DNA of 64,000 nucleotides from assembly GCF_026151395.1 (NCBI RefSeq), contig NZ_JAMQPV010000001.1, positions 682,001-746,000 of the forward strand, written 5' to 3'. Every line of letters starts with the position of its first letter. Position 1 is the stretch's first letter. The position numbers were made by a program, and so were the translations under genes. Below are positions 8,482-17,965 of the stretch, in pieces. The DNA comes from Leptospira limi. Lineage in GTDB: Bacteria; Spirochaetota; Leptospiria; Leptospirales; Leptospiraceae. Below the pieces are notes generated by a model that worked only from the letters and a program-made list of their open reading frames with translations, was not told where the DNA came from and made no database searches.

Positions 8482-9137
8482 TGAATCCTCCACTCGAGTA
8501 TTTAGTCCGAAATCCGAAAGTTCCCAGAACCAACCCTCCGCTTCTTTTGTTGTTACATGGAGTGGGAAGCAATGAGAAAGATTTATTTTCGTTAGCTGAT
8601 GATTTACCTGAATCATTACTTGTTATTTCAATCAGAGGGCCTCTTGTTTTAGGGAGAGACAGGTTTGGTTGGTATGAAATCTCCTTCCAAGGTGGGAGTC
8701 CTAAAATTGATATTGGACAACAAGAAGTGAGCCAACAAAAGATTTTGGAATTTTTAGAATATGCAAAGAGTCAGTTCCAATTTGATGAAAACAATGTTTG
8801 GATTGGTGGTTTTAGCCAAGGCGCTGTGATGTCTTATTCAGTAGGATTGGAACACCCCGATCGATTCAGAGGAATCATTGCTCTCAGTGGGAGATTGTTA
8901 GAGGAAACGAAACAGAAAATCGGAACATCATATAAAACTAAAAAACAAAACATCTACATTGCTCATGGAACCAATGACAATGTAATCTCCATTACTGCCG
9001 CCAGAAGTGCAAAAGAGTTTTTGGAATTGTCGGGAAGAGCGCCAAATTACCAAGAATACCCAGAAGGTCATACCATTTCCAGGGAAATATTGAAAGATTT
9101 AGTGAACTGGTTTGTGGAACAATTACAAGAGATGTGA
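8478..9137 (+). CDS. Phospholipase/carboxylesterase-family alpha/beta hydrolase (MhqD-like)
   Basis: 219 residues, the normal size for this family. The catalytic triad is readable: S113 in GFSQGA, D167 in HGTNDNVI, H198 in EGHTIS; the oxyanion-side LLLHGVGSNEKD motif is near residue 25. Substrates of such enzymes are short-chain esters or acylated proteins; the true substrate is unknown. The ATG overlaps the dioxygenase stop by four bases, so the two are one operon. Pairing with a ring-cleaving dioxygenase under a MarR-type site supports a detoxification role by analogy with MhqD, which is an inference. Confidence 0.85.
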   Translation: MMNPPLEYLVRNPKVPRTNPPLLLLLHGVGSNEKDLFSLADDLPESLLVISIRGPLVLGRDRFGWYEISFQGGSPKIDIGQQEVSQQKILEFLEYAKSQFQFDENNVWIGGFSQGAVMSYSVGLEHPDRFRGIIALSGRLLEETKQKIGTSYKTKKQNIYIAHGTNDNVISITAARSAKEFLELSGRAPNYQEYPEGHTISREILKDLVNWFVEQLQEM

Positions 9138-9200
9138 ATCGAAATAACGATATCAAAAATTAGTTTAGATCATGAATTTCATTTCAATATTACTTAGGAT

Positions 9201-9241
9201 TAAAATAAAAAGGCTAGGGATCGTTTTCATATCACCTAGCC
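9201..9241 (-). terminator. Rho-independent terminator of purB
   Basis: On the complementary strand a 7-bp stem (GGCTAGG at 9235-9241, CCTAGCC at 9212-9218) with a 16-base loop is followed immediately by TTTTTATTTTA. It lies about 40 bases after the purB stop. The + strand side is less T-rich, so it mainly serves purB, perhaps both convergent genes. Confidence 0.75.
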
Positions 9242-9278
9242 AAAGTTTTGAAATCAAATGTACTTTTAAAAATTTGTT

Positions 9279-10583
9279 TTAGTCTGTAATTCCCAATCTT
9301 TTGAAGATGAGTGGGATACGTTCTAAATATGGTTTGATTTGGAAAATCTCATCCAAATCGCTATCCTTTAGGATGGCAGAACATCTCGGATCTTGTTTCA
9401 ATAGGTCACGAAGATTTTTGGATTGGTCTGCCCAAACAGCCATTGCATTTTCTTGAACGATTAAGTAGGCATCTTCGCGAGTGATCCCACCTTTTTCGAT
9501 GAGCCACAACAGTACTTTTTGAGAAAAGATGAGTCCTCTTGTGACATTTAACGTACGTTCTGTGGCATCCGGATACACATGGAGTCCCTTGAGGACAAAA
9601 TTCATTTTTTCTAAAATGTAATCGAGTGCAATTGTAGAATCAGGTAAAACTATTCGTTCTGCAGAAGAATGAGAAATATCCCTTTCATGCCAAAGTCCTA
9701 CGTTTTGTAATCCAACGTTGACGTTGGAACGAATGACGCGAGAGATCCCCGAAATTCGTTCGCAAACCACAGGATTTCGTTTATGAGGCATTGCCGAGGA
9801 TCCTTTTTGTCCTTTAGCAAATGGTTCTTCCACTTCTCGCCCTTCTGTTTTTTGTAAGAGACGTATCTCTGTTGCCATACGATCCAAACTCGCAGCGACC
9901 ACGCCAAGAACAGACATGTAAAATGCATGTCGGTCTCTCGAGATCACTTGGGTGGCAATCGGATCTACTTTAAGTCCAAGTTTATTTAATACATATTCTT
10001 CAATTTCTAAATCAATATTGGAGTAAGTTCCAACTGCTCCTGAAAGTTTACCAACTGCAACTTGTTCGCGGGCATCTTTCATTCGTTCCAAGTTACGAGT
10101 CATCTCTGCATAGAAGAGAGCAAACTTAAGGCCAAGTGTCATTGGTTCTGCATGAATTCCATGGGAACGTCCGATACAAGGAAGGTCTTTGTACTCTTTT
10201 GCTTTTTGTTTTGTTGTCTCTAATAATGTTTCAGTACGTTGGATGAGAAGATCCATCGCTTGCACCATCTGGACACAAAGTGCAGTATCACCAACGTCAC
10301 TGGAAGTAAGTCCAAAGTGAACATGACGGCCTGCTGGTCCTATATAAGAGTTTAAATTGGTTAAATATGCGATCACATCATGGTGTACTTTGGATTCAAT
10401 CTCTAGAATTTCTTCTACATTGAATTTTGCTTTCTGTTTGATGGTCTCGAGGTCTTCTTTTGGGACTTCTCCTCGGTTCGCACGGGCTTCGCAGGCATAA
10501 ATTTCAATATCTGTCCAAATCTTAAATTTGTTCTCTAATTCCCAAATGGCGGAAATTTCAGGATGGCTATAACGATCGATCAT
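9279..10583 (-). CDS. purB: Adenylosuccinate lyase
   Basis: 434 residues, normal length. The fumarase/aspartase-superfamily signature GSSAMPHKRNP lies at 261-271 on the flexible catalytic loop with the catalytic serine. H141 (GRSHGIHAEPMTLG) and H68/H69 (KVHHDV) are the other expected active-site positions, and TSSDVGDTA (93-101) binds substrate. The enzyme acts twice in purine synthesis, on SAICAR and on adenylosuccinate, in the cytoplasm. It stands alone, divergent from the FabG-type gene across 108 bp, and ends in a clear terminator hairpin. Confidence 0.97.
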   Translation of the reverse strand: MIDRYSHPEISAIWELENKFKIWTDIEIYACEARANRGEVPKEDLETIKQKAKFNVEEILEIESKVHHDVIAYLTNLNSYIGPAGRHVHFGLTSSDVGDTALCVQMVQAMDLLIQRTETLLETTKQKAKEYKDLPCIGRSHGIHAEPMTLGLKFALFYAEMTRNLERMKDAREQVAVGKLSGAVGTYSNIDLEIEEYVLNKLGLKVDPIATQVISRDRHAFYMSVLGVVAASLDRMATEIRLLQKTEGREVEEPFAKGQKGSSAMPHKRNPVVCERISGISRVIRSNVNVGLQNVGLWHERDISHSSAERIVLPDSTIALDYILEKMNFVLKGLHVYPDATERTLNVTRGLIFSQKVLLWLIEKGGITREDAYLIVQENAMAVWADQSKNLRDLLKQDPRCSAILKDSDLDEIFQIKPYLERIPLIFKRLGITD

Positions 10584-10691
10584 AAGGGCAGTCTTTCAGT
10601 GTAAACTTCCGTTTCAACTGGGAATTTTACGATTGCCGAACGATGTTCGAGTTTCATGTTTAGAATCTAGTAATAAATCCTAGGGGGGCAT

Positions 10692-11459
10692 ATGTCCAAA
10701 GAATTCGAAGGAAAAGTAGCACTGGTAACGGGAGCTGCCTCTCCCATTGGTTTGGGTAGAGCAATCGCAAACCGAATTGCATCGCATGGTGCAAGTTTGG
10801 TGCTTGTTGATTTGAATCAGGAAAAAATTGAAGAAGCTGCAAGAGAAGTAGAAGCAAAATTCGGTGTGAAAGCAATCGGTGTTGCTTGTAACGTAACAAA
10901 ACCAGAAGATTGTGATGCTGCGATTAGCAAAACAAAAGAAGTATTTGGAAAACTCGATTTCCTTGTAAACAATGCTGGTGTATTAAAAGACAACTTACTC
11001 ATTCGTATGTCAGAACAAGAGTATGACTTTGTAATGGATGTAAACTGTAAGGGTGTTTTTCTGATGACTAAGTCAGCAAGTAAACTCATCCTCAAGTCTG
11101 ATTCTGGAAGAATTGTCAACATTTCTTCAGTATCAGGACTCACTGGCCAACCTGGCCAAGCTAACTACTCCACTTCTAAAGCGGGTGTGATTGCTCTTAC
11201 AAAAGTATCTGCACGTGAATTTTCTGGAAGAAACGTACTTGTAAACGCTGTATGCCCAGGTTATGTGCAAACAGAAATGACTGGAACTCTTTCCAAAGAA
11301 GTACAAGAAAAGTTAACTGATCCTGCTGTGATCCCTCTTAAACGTCCTGGAAAACAGGAAGAGATCGCATCTGCTGTGAAGTTTTTCTTAAGCAATGATG
11401 CATCTTACATCACAGGAACATACCTCCGTGTTGACGGTGGTGCTGCTATCGGGATGTAG
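10692..11459 (+). CDS. fabG: 3-oxoacyl-ACP reductase FabG-type short-chain dehydrogenase
   Basis: 255 residues. The NAD(P)-binding [14 protein letters not shown] motif lies at 13-26, NNAG at 93-96, catalytic S146, Y159 and K163 (YSTSK), and the PG-VQT-M element after the active site. The C-terminal VDGGAAIGM is usual for FabG. The enzyme likely reduces 3-oxoacyl chains with NADPH in fatty-acid synthesis, but other SDR substrates cannot be excluded, since no other fab genes are adjacent. The ribosome site is a run of six G immediately before CATATG. The last 14 bases overlap the convergent M23 peptidase gene. Confidence 0.82.
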   Translation: MSKEFEGKVALVTGAASPIGLGRAIANRIASHGASLVLVDLNQEKIEEAAREVEAKFGVKAIGVACNVTKPEDCDAAISKTKEVFGKLDFLVNNAGVLKDNLLIRMSEQEYDFVMDVNCKGVFLMTKSASKLILKSDSGRIVNISSVSGLTGQPGQANYSTSKAGVIALTKVSAREFSGRNVLVNAVCPGYVQTEMTGTLSKEVQEKLTDPAVIPLKRPGKQEEIASAVKFFLSNDASYITGTYLRVDGGAAIGM

Positions 11460-13410
11460 ACTTTTTATCTTTTGCCTTTGGTGCGATCGTGATTGGTTTT
11501 GCCACCTTTTGCACCTTAGGCGAAGACTGTTTTGTTTTTGACTCTTTTGTTGATTTTTTCTCTTTTGAAGTTTCTACAGAAATTGTTTCAGTGATTTGTT
11601 TTTTCTTCTCTTCTACTACTGGAGGTGTTTGGATTTCGTAATCATATCGAACGGTCGAACTCCAATTTCCAGCAAAATCCCTAACACTCGCAAGGACAGT
11701 ATGTTTACCTGGTTCGTATAAACTTTCTGGTTCAAATATTTCAAGTCTTCCATCTTTAGGAAAAAATTCTGCCTTTCCTGGGATTCCATCTACGGTAATA
11801 TCGAATCCATCAGGCATAATTCCAGATCCGATATCCACAGCTTTTAAGTACAACGCAAAGTCTTCCCTTGGATAAACAGTTTTGTTCATCAATTCATGCA
11901 AATAGATGTTTGGTGGTGTTTGGTCAGAAAGAACAACAAAAAGTCCCGTTTTTCTGAGTCTTACTTTGAAAAATTGTCCCCAAGAACTAAAGGAAGAACC
12001 ATTTATTTTTTTTACATTCCCATCCGATAATACTTCGTATAAATCGGCCGAGTTGATATCCTTTGTTTTCGGAACCTTTACATAAAGGTCATATCCCAAA
12101 TTAAAATCTTTAAAGTCAGGACCTATTTTATAAACACTTGAAAGTTGGTTAAGGCCTTGTGTGTTGATTTTGATTTGTTCTTGGGCTTCAATTTCAAAAA
12201 ATGCTTTGGAATACACAGCATTCACTGGAAAAAACAATTCTACTTTTGTATCTTTGGATTTAAATGTCGTGTAACGATCGTAGTACACATTGTATTTCCA
12301 TTCTTTAGTAACGATGTGGCTATAATCCCCTTGGTCTTTCAAAACATAAAAGGAAGCGAGTGACATTTGTCCACCCATACCGGTAGCTCGAATGGTAACT
12401 TCTTTGGGTTCTCCCATTTTCATTTGTTCACTATCGAGGATACCCTGTTCACGACCATTACTTCGCATTCCTAATAAATCATTTCCATCTCTTGTATGTA
12501 AATAATAGGAAAATGGATTTCCATTAGGTTTACTGACAGAGCTGTCATATAGTAAAACATTTTTTCTAGTATGTTCTTTTAAAATTTTGGATAATTGAAA
12601 ACCTTGCAAAACATTATCACCAATTAACATATCCAAGGTGAAAATACCTAGTCGATTATTATTGGATTTTTGATGGATAGCAATTTGGATCCCTACTTTC
12701 CCTTGGATAAAAAGTGTTGGAGATTCAGATAATTCAAATCGATTTCCACTCGTTTCATAAAAAGGAATTTCTATTGTTTCATTTCTACCATTGATGAAAG
12801 TTCGTGGAGTTTGTGGAGTGATCCTTAACGTATTAAATACGATTGGTTCTGCAGAATTGTAACCAAGTCCAAAGTGCATTGGATTGTAATATACATTGTC
12901 TTTGAATAATTCGAAATGTAGGTGAGGTGGACCAACTCCTGTATCACCAGAAAAAGCAATGATTTCTCCAGCTTCTACTTCAACAGGTTCTGGAAGTGCT
13001 ATATCAAAATCGGTTCTATCTTTGAATCGTTTTGATTGTTTGGATTTTAGGATTTGTTTTACAACCTTCGGTGCAAATTTGTGAAGGTGTCCATAACGAG
13101 ATGTCATTCCATCGTCATGTTGTAGAAATAGCGCATAACCTATGCTAGTCCATCTTCTTTGTACACGTGTGACTTTTCCTTTTGCCGCAGCAAGTATTGG
13201 AACTCCAATCCTGCCGCCTGTAGAAAAATCCTGTCCCATATGAAAATGTCCCGTTCGAAATTCACCAAAGGCACCTGTTATTGAATCATATCCTTTCACT
13301 GGCCATACATAAGGGTTCTTTAAAACAAATCCTGGTGGGAAATCAGAAGACGATATTGCTAAGATTGGAAAAAAACTAGTTATGAGGACAAATACGAAAG
13401 AGCGCAACAT
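11446..13410 (-). CDS. M23-family metallopeptidase, exported, with Lys-rich tail
   Basis: 654 residues with an N-terminal signal peptide (first 20 residues). The LytM/M23 domain spans about 35-190: zinc ligands H57 and D61 (HMGQD), then H163 and H165 (PHLHFE), plus RYGHLH at 105-110. All are present, so an active peptidoglycan endopeptidase, or one serving as an amidase activator, is possible. Residues 200-590 are a long region rich in strands that I cannot assign, with Ig-like features near 500-590 ([18 protein letters not shown]). The last 50 residues are Lys/Ser/Thr-rich and disordered. The 3' end overlaps fabG by 14 bases. Co-oriented with the hydratase gene upstream. Confidence 0.85.
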   Translation of the reverse strand: MLRSFVFVLITSFFPILAISSSDFPPGFVLKNPYVWPVKGYDSITGAFGEFRTGHFHMGQDFSTGGRIGVPILAAAKGKVTRVQRRWTSIGYALFLQHDDGMTSRYGHLHKFAPKVVKQILKSKQSKRFKDRTDFDIALPEPVEVEAGEIIAFSGDTGVGPPHLHFELFKDNVYYNPMHFGLGYNSAEPIVFNTLRITPQTPRTFINGRNETIEIPFYETSGNRFELSESPTLFIQGKVGIQIAIHQKSNNNRLGIFTLDMLIGDNVLQGFQLSKILKEHTRKNVLLYDSSVSKPNGNPFSYYLHTRDGNDLLGMRSNGREQGILDSEQMKMGEPKEVTIRATGMGGQMSLASFYVLKDQGDYSHIVTKEWKYNVYYDRYTTFKSKDTKVELFFPVNAVYSKAFFEIEAQEQIKINTQGLNQLSSVYKIGPDFKDFNLGYDLYVKVPKTKDINSADLYEVLSDGNVKKINGSSFSSWGQFFKVRLRKTGLFVVLSDQTPPNIYLHELMNKTVYPREDFALYLKAVDIGSGIMPDGFDITVDGIPGKAEFFPKDGRLEIFEPESLYEPGKHTVLASVRDFAGNWSSTVRYDYEIQTPPVVEEKKKQITETISVETSKEKKSTKESKTKQSSPKVQKVAKPITIAPKAKDKKSTSR

Positions 13411-13504
13411 CTGATTTCACTATAATTTTCGGCATCTATGGTGAAAACACTTATAAGAAATAAAGGGGATTAGAATTCTTCCCCATTATTTCCATCAATT
13501 TTAC

Positions 13505-14287
13505 TTATTGGAAAACAGGTCGTCTTTTTTCCTTTAATGCCGTCATTGCTTCTAGTAGATTTTCTACAACTCCAGGTTGTTCAAAAGATTTGGTCGTATC
13601 AATTTTATACTGTTCCAAATTTCGAAGTAAAGCGGCGTTGAGAGTATTTTTTGTCGCACGGTATGCAGACGAAGGAACTTTTGCAAGTGCTTCTAATTTT
13701 TTAAGTGATAGTTTTCTTACTTCTTCTGGAGAAGAAGCAATCTCATCAATCAAACCAATTTTTTTAGCTTCAGGTGCTTTGTAGATTGTTCCTTCTAAAC
13801 AAACTTCTGCCCAATACCTTGGTTCCACACACATTTTGATTCGATCAATAAAACTTGCCGGTAGTGGTAGGCCTACATTCACTTCTGTAAATCCAATACG
13901 GCATTTACCATCTAACATGTATTTGAAGTCTGATGCAACTGTAATCACTGCACCACCACCCATAGCATAACCTGTTACTTCAGTAATGAGTGGTTTATCA
14001 AATTGAACCATCTCACCAAATAAAATGACAATGCCACCAACTTCATCAATCAGTTTGTTTCTAGGTGTTGAGAGTAAATTTTCTGCATCTAATCCATTGC
14101 AAAAAAACTTTGGATTGTCTGTTCCTAAAATCACACCTCGTTTGGTTGGATCTGCTTTGATTTCTTTTAAAATCTCACCAAGATCACGCATGTTTTGACC
14201 AGTTAGTGAGTTTTGTTCATTCATTTGAAAACGAATGATTTCTCCTTTGCCATTTGGTAGATCGATTACTTCTCTTTTGTAGTTCAT
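13505..14287 (-). CDS. Enoyl-CoA hydratase/isomerase family protein
   Basis: 260 residues of the crotonase superfamily. Oxyanion-hole elements are visible: NPKFFCNGLDAENL (about 59-72) and GYAMGGGAVI (about 107-116). The region GFTEVNVGLPLP follows as usual. The glutamate at the first catalytic position of classical hydratases (here TEVNVGLP, E139) is present, whereas the second is less clear, so isomerase or other CoA chemistry is possible. Likely in fatty-acid oxidation together with the acyl-CoA dehydrogenase some 4 kb away, though not in one operon with it. 36 bp downstream of the atypical receiver gene. Confidence 0.8.
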   Translation of the reverse strand: MNYKREVIDLPNGKGEIIRFQMNEQNSLTGQNMRDLGEILKEIKADPTKRGVILGTDNPKFFCNGLDAENLLSTPRNKLIDEVGGIVILFGEMVQFDKPLITEVTGYAMGGGAVITVASDFKYMLDGKCRIGFTEVNVGLPLPASFIDRIKMCVEPRYWAEVCLEGTIYKAPEAKKIGLIDEIASSPEEVRKLSLKKLEALAKVPSSAYRATKNTLNAALLRNLEQYKIDTTKSFEQPGVVENLLEAMTALKEKRRPVFQ

Positions 14288-14323
14288 GTTTCTCTTCTTA
14301 AATTACGTTTGTTATTGAATGTA

Positions 14324-15322
14324 CTATTTTGAATTTTCCGCTTGTTCTGGTCCAGGAATTGGTTCCGAAGTTTCTTTTTCTTTTGGAGTTGGAAGATTAT
14401 CTGCAGGATTAGTATCGTTTACAATTGTTGCTGGATTTGCTTCTGGATTGGTGTTGATTTCAATTTTCACATCACCTAAATTAGTTGGAGGAACAGGATT
14501 GTTTTGATTTGGTTCTTTGTTTGAGTCTTTTGCAAATTTTTCCTTTTTCTCTTTTTTACGAAGTTCTTCCTTTTTTAGCTCTTCCATTTTAACGTATTCA
14601 TCGTATTCGTTTGGAGCCATAAATACTAACATTTTTTCATCATCAGTTGAATGTTCAATGAAGGCTCCCATATGTCGGCCTGCTATGAAGATTACTTTTT
14701 CATGATTCTGGAAAATTTTAATCACGCGTTCAAAAACTTCTACTTCATCTTTTCCAAGCTCAGGCACTACACGAACATCAAAACAAATTCTTTCGGTGTG
14801 AATGGATTTTAAAAAATTGAGTGTGAATATTTTTTTAAATTCAGGAAAAACATATCTTTTTAGATTCGCGCGGCATTGGAATAAAACACGATCCTGTCCA
14901 CGGTCAACAACGACAAAGGATACATTGTCACGAGTTTTTGAAGATTCACTAAACTTATATTCTTCGATATGAGAATGGATTCTATCGAGTAAAGATTGTT
15001 TGGCTAATGGTTTTACTATATAGTCTGTAAATCCAAGTTTTTTATGATTAGCAATGAAGTTTGTGTCTTCCTTTGGAATCATTGCTAATATTGGAATGTT
15101 ATGAGTGATCACATCACGTCGTAATTCCAGGATGAATTCTAACTCTTTTTTATCTTTGAAGGTCAAACCCATGAGAATGATGTCTGGATTTGAAGATTTT
15201 ACATACTCTTGGACAGTTTGGGAAAATTTTGTAATGACAACTCTTTGTCTTAATCCAAGGAAAATGTTTTCCAAATCTTGGGAAGAATTTGGATCGTTTT
15301 CAATTGCCATGATAAAATGCAT
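14324..15322 (-). CDS. Atypical response-regulator-like protein lacking the phosphoacceptor Asp
   Basis: 332 residues. Residues 1-120 fold like a receiver (MAIENDP acidic pocket, PDIILMGLTF, IPILAM, YIVKPL), but the aspartate expected after ILM is glycine (G52), so it should not be phosphorylated in the normal way. Residues 125-235 form a second domain I do not recognise (perhaps related to c-di-GMP or metal binding folds, not supported by a motif). The C-terminal 90 residues are Lys/Glu-rich and then Asn/Pro-rich, likely disordered. The start at 15322 keeps the first strand of the receiver. Lies 7 bp after the degenerate EAL gene; the two are surely one operon. Confidence 0.7.
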   Translation of the reverse strand: MHFIMAIENDPNSSQDLENIFLGLRQRVVITKFSQTVQEYVKSSNPDIILMGLTFKDKKELEFILELRRDVITHNIPILAMIPKEDTNFIANHKKLGFTDYIVKPLAKQSLLDRIHSHIEEYKFSESSKTRDNVSFVVVDRGQDRVLFQCRANLKRYVFPEFKKIFTLNFLKSIHTERICFDVRVVPELGKDEVEVFERVIKIFQNHEKVIFIAGRHMGAFIEHSTDDEKMLVFMAPNEYDEYVKMEELKKEELRKKEKKEKFAKDSNKEPNQNNPVPPTNLGDVKIEINTNPEANPATIVNDTNPADNLPTPKEKETSEPIPGPEQAENSK

Positions 15323-15329
15323 AAAAACT

Positions 15330-16679
15330 TTAAATGAGTCCTTCTTCGGATGCGACTAAAAACAAGTTACCAACTTTCTTTTGTTTTTCCGATAAAATTT
15401 TGTCTGTCAATACTTCTTTCACAACATCTTCGTGTATGGAATGGAGTAAATCAAAATCTCGTTTGTAATCAGAAACTGTCATTTTACCAAATAAAATATT
15501 TGCTTGGAATTGATAAATTTGGTGTTCCATAAGGAAACGTAATGTATCAAAATCTTCTACAGCTTCTGCTGTTATGACAGCTTCTCGGTTGTCAGCTAAT
15601 CGTTTGCAATAATCGATAAAAGCTAAGTTGTCTAAAAATTTAATTTGGTCTTCTTCAATTTTAAATTTAAAACTAATTGGGTCCAATTTGAATTCTTTGA
15701 TCATAATTCCCAAATCTAATACGATTTGATGTGACTGACTTTTTACGCCAAAGTCATCGGCAGCAAAACTCATTCCATGAGAATAAAACGCATGGCATAC
15801 GTCTTTTAATTGGTATTTTGATTCGTCGTATGGTTTTTCTACCAGTTCGAATCGTATGTTTTCAGGAGACAGGTCTTTACTTAAGATTAATTTTTTGAGT
15901 CGGTCAACACGTTCGTTTTGTGAAAATGTATCAATTAAAGATTGAGGTGAGATATTAAATTTTAAAAGACCAGGCGCACCTTCACATGCAATGATCAGTT
16001 TTTCTAAAATTAAAAGTTCAATCCGATTGAGGTCTTGGTCGGCGGGAATGTCATTGATTAAATCTTTATAACCAATATAAGCACCACCACCCAAAAAAAC
16101 TTCCCCTCCTTTTACAGAATAGGTTTTGTCTTTTGGATTAAAAATAACTGTCGGTTGGATCATTGCTTCATGCACAGATCCAGAGATATAAGTGTTTGCT
16201 TTGTTGTAGTAAGTCCAACTCCAACGAACTAAGTTATCATTGAGATTTTTTTCAGAAGATTTAAATAGTTCGGCAAAGATTTCTTCGTTATCGGAAATAA
16301 AGTTGGACTGAGTTCTTGAAACTCCAAAATGAAACGAAACAATTTTGTTTTGGATACATTGTTGTTGGAATTTTCCGACAGAGTTTTCAATATTAGGAAA
16401 CTTTTCAATATCCCATTCAAATAGAGGTGAAATTCCCATGAGTAGAATATTTTGTTTTTCAAAGTAATGGAATCCGAAACAAATATCTTCTAGGTCCAAA
16501 CAGGAATAAAATTCAGTGCGTAATAAATCTAAAAATTCAGTGAGTTCAATGCCTGTGATATTTTCAAACCGAATGAGAAAGAGTGGTTTCCCTTTATTTT
16601 CTTGGATGAAATGTTTTTTAAACACTTCCAAGTCTTTCATTCCAAAATAATAAGGACCAGTTAAAAGTTGATTTTTCAA
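15330..16679 (-). CDS. Degenerate EAL-domain protein
   Basis: 449 residues. The C-terminal half (about 170-420) aligns by motif with EAL phosphodiesterases: IQP at 174-176, KFNISP with N242, FELVEK with E278, ADDFG with D308-D309, KLDP with K331, AEAVE with E372 and FQANILFGK with Q392. The defining EAL glutamate is missing, since GYKDL (203-207) stands where GYEAL is expected. That glutamate coordinates the catalytic metal, so hydrolysis of cyclic di-GMP is doubtful and a binding or protein-contact role more likely. Residues 1-165 may be a diverged GGDEF-like domain but no signature is present. Directly upstream of the receiver without phospho-Asp. Confidence 0.75.
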   Translation of the reverse strand: MKNQLLTGPYYFGMKDLEVFKKHFIQENKGKPLFLIRFENITGIELTEFLDLLRTEFYSCLDLEDICFGFHYFEKQNILLMGISPLFEWDIEKFPNIENSVGKFQQQCIQNKIVSFHFGVSRTQSNFISDNEEIFAELFKSSEKNLNDNLVRWSWTYYNKANTYISGSVHEAMIQPTVIFNPKDKTYSVKGGEVFLGGGAYIGYKDLINDIPADQDLNRIELLILEKLIIACEGAPGLLKFNISPQSLIDTFSQNERVDRLKKLILSKDLSPENIRFELVEKPYDESKYQLKDVCHAFYSHGMSFAADDFGVKSQSHQIVLDLGIMIKEFKLDPISFKFKIEEDQIKFLDNLAFIDYCKRLADNREAVITAEAVEDFDTLRFLMEHQIYQFQANILFGKMTVSDYKRDFDLLHSIHEDVVKEVLTDKILSEKQKKVGNLFLVASEEGLI

Positions 16680-16767
16680 ATGTTACCTTCGTATATGATT
16701 TGATTCTTTCACGACGTCTTGTAATTTTATGAGAATTCAATAGAAAAGGCAACAAGGATAGTCACTT

Positions 16768-17013
16768 ATGTTTAGTTTTATTTGGTTTTTACTCATTGGT
16801 CTTGCGGCTGGATGGCTTGCTGGTCGGATCTTACGTGGAAAGGGATTTGGAATCATCGCCAATTTAGTGATTGGTGTTGTAGGTTCCTTTTTAGGCGGGA
16901 TTGTGTTTGGTCTGCTTGGATTTCGTTCTTACGGACTCATCGCGGAACTCATAGTTGCCGTTGTTGGAGCTATTTTATTGATTATCATTGCTGGGATGAT
17001 CAAAAGAAAATAG
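16768..17013 (+). CDS. GlsB/YeaQ/YmgE-family membrane protein
   Basis: 81 residues, three hydrophobic segments separated by short glycine-rich turns. The family pattern GLAAGWLAGRILRGKGFG followed by IGVVGSFLGGIVFGLLG is clear. These proteins sit in the inner membrane and are induced by stress in other bacteria; the biochemical role is unknown. AAGGA lies about 10 bases before the ATG. It is divergent from the degenerate EAL operon and followed by a terminator hairpin at 17056. Confidence 0.9.
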   Translation: MFSFIWFLLIGLAAGWLAGRILRGKGFGIIANLVIGVVGSFLGGIVFGLLGFRSYGLIAELIVAVVGAILLIIIAGMIKRK

Positions 17014-17055
17014 AATTCTCCGGTTTATCTTTCAGATCTGATCATCTTGCGAAAT

Positions 17056-17097
17056 AAGAGGGCGACATAAGTCCCCTCTTCTGCTTCACTTTTTTTG
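17056..17097 (+). terminator. Terminator after the GlsB-like gene
   Basis: Stem AAGAGGG (17056-17062) with CCCTCTT (17074-17080), an 11-base loop, then CTGCTTCAC and a run of seven T. It lies between two convergent genes and probably also slows transcription coming from yebC, although the reverse side has a poor T tract. Confidence 0.7.
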
Positions 17098-17098
17098 A

Positions 17099-17842
17099 TT
17101 AGTCGAGTTCGACTCCCTCACCTAACTCAAAATTGGAACTCACACCTTGCACATCATCATTTGCTTCTAGGTTTTCAATGAGTTTCATGATTTTTTCTGC
17201 CATTTCTTTGTCGTTCACTTCGACAGTTGTCATGGGAATGTATTTGATTTCCGACTCTTCCATATTCAAACCTTTGGAAGATAAGGAAGACTGAACTGCT
17301 TCGTATTCGGATGGAGAAGTGAGGACTACGTACATGCCATCATTGACTTGGATGTCTTCGGCACCTGCCCCCAATGCTAAATCAAACAATGCCTCTTCTG
17401 ATATTTGATCTGCTTTTAAAGTGAGTTGGCCTTTTCGCTCAAATAAACGAGAAACGGCGCCCGCATTGGCAAGGGATCCACCAAGTTTGGTTAAAATGCT
17501 TTTGATTTCGGGAGTTGTACGAGACTTTTTATCGGTAAGCACATCGACCATAATGGCAACACCACCAGGAGCATAACATTCGTAGAGACACTCTTCGTAT
17601 ACCATACCCTCAAGGCCTCCCGTACCTTTTTTGATGGCACGTTCGATATTGTCCTTAGGCATATTGGCAGCTTTTGCCTTTGTGACGGCTAAACGTAATC
17701 TTGGGTTTCCTTCTTGGTCACCACCACCTTCTTTGGCTGCCACAGAAATTTCTTTGGCTATCCTTGTAAAGATGGCGCCTCTTTTGGCATCAATGGCTCC
17801 CTTTTTTCTCCGAATCGTCGCCCATTTCGAGTGTCCTGACAT
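17099..17842 (-). CDS. yebC: YebC/PmpR-family protein (TACO1 homologue)
   Basis: 247 residues starting [22 protein letters not shown], the unmistakable family N-terminus. Also visible are [27 protein letters not shown] and [17 protein letters not shown]. Members have been described as DNA-binding regulators and, more recently, as translation factors that ease ribosome stalling at proline-rich stretches; which applies here is unknown. GGGAG lies 7 bases before the ATG. The C-terminus is acidic. Divergent from the acyl-CoA dehydrogenase across 123 bp. Confidence 0.95.
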   Translation of the reverse strand: MSGHSKWATIRRKKGAIDAKRGAIFTRIAKEISVAAKEGGGDQEGNPRLRLAVTKAKAANMPKDNIERAIKKGTGGLEGMVYEECLYECYAPGGVAIMVDVLTDKKSRTTPEIKSILTKLGGSLANAGAVSRLFERKGQLTLKADQISEEALFDLALGAGAEDIQVNDGMYVVLTSPSEYEAVQSSLSSKGLNMEESEIKYIPMTTVEVNDKEMAEKIMKLIENLEANDDVQGVSSNFELGEGVELD

Positions 17843-17965
17843 TGTTGTCTCCCATGGCTAGAATTTTGGATTCAAAAGATTTTTCAACAGATTTAAGTCG
17901 CCCTAGTTTCTTGACTCATAGAGAAAATTCCAAAGTACTGTAAAAAAACATCTATAAGGCAACCC

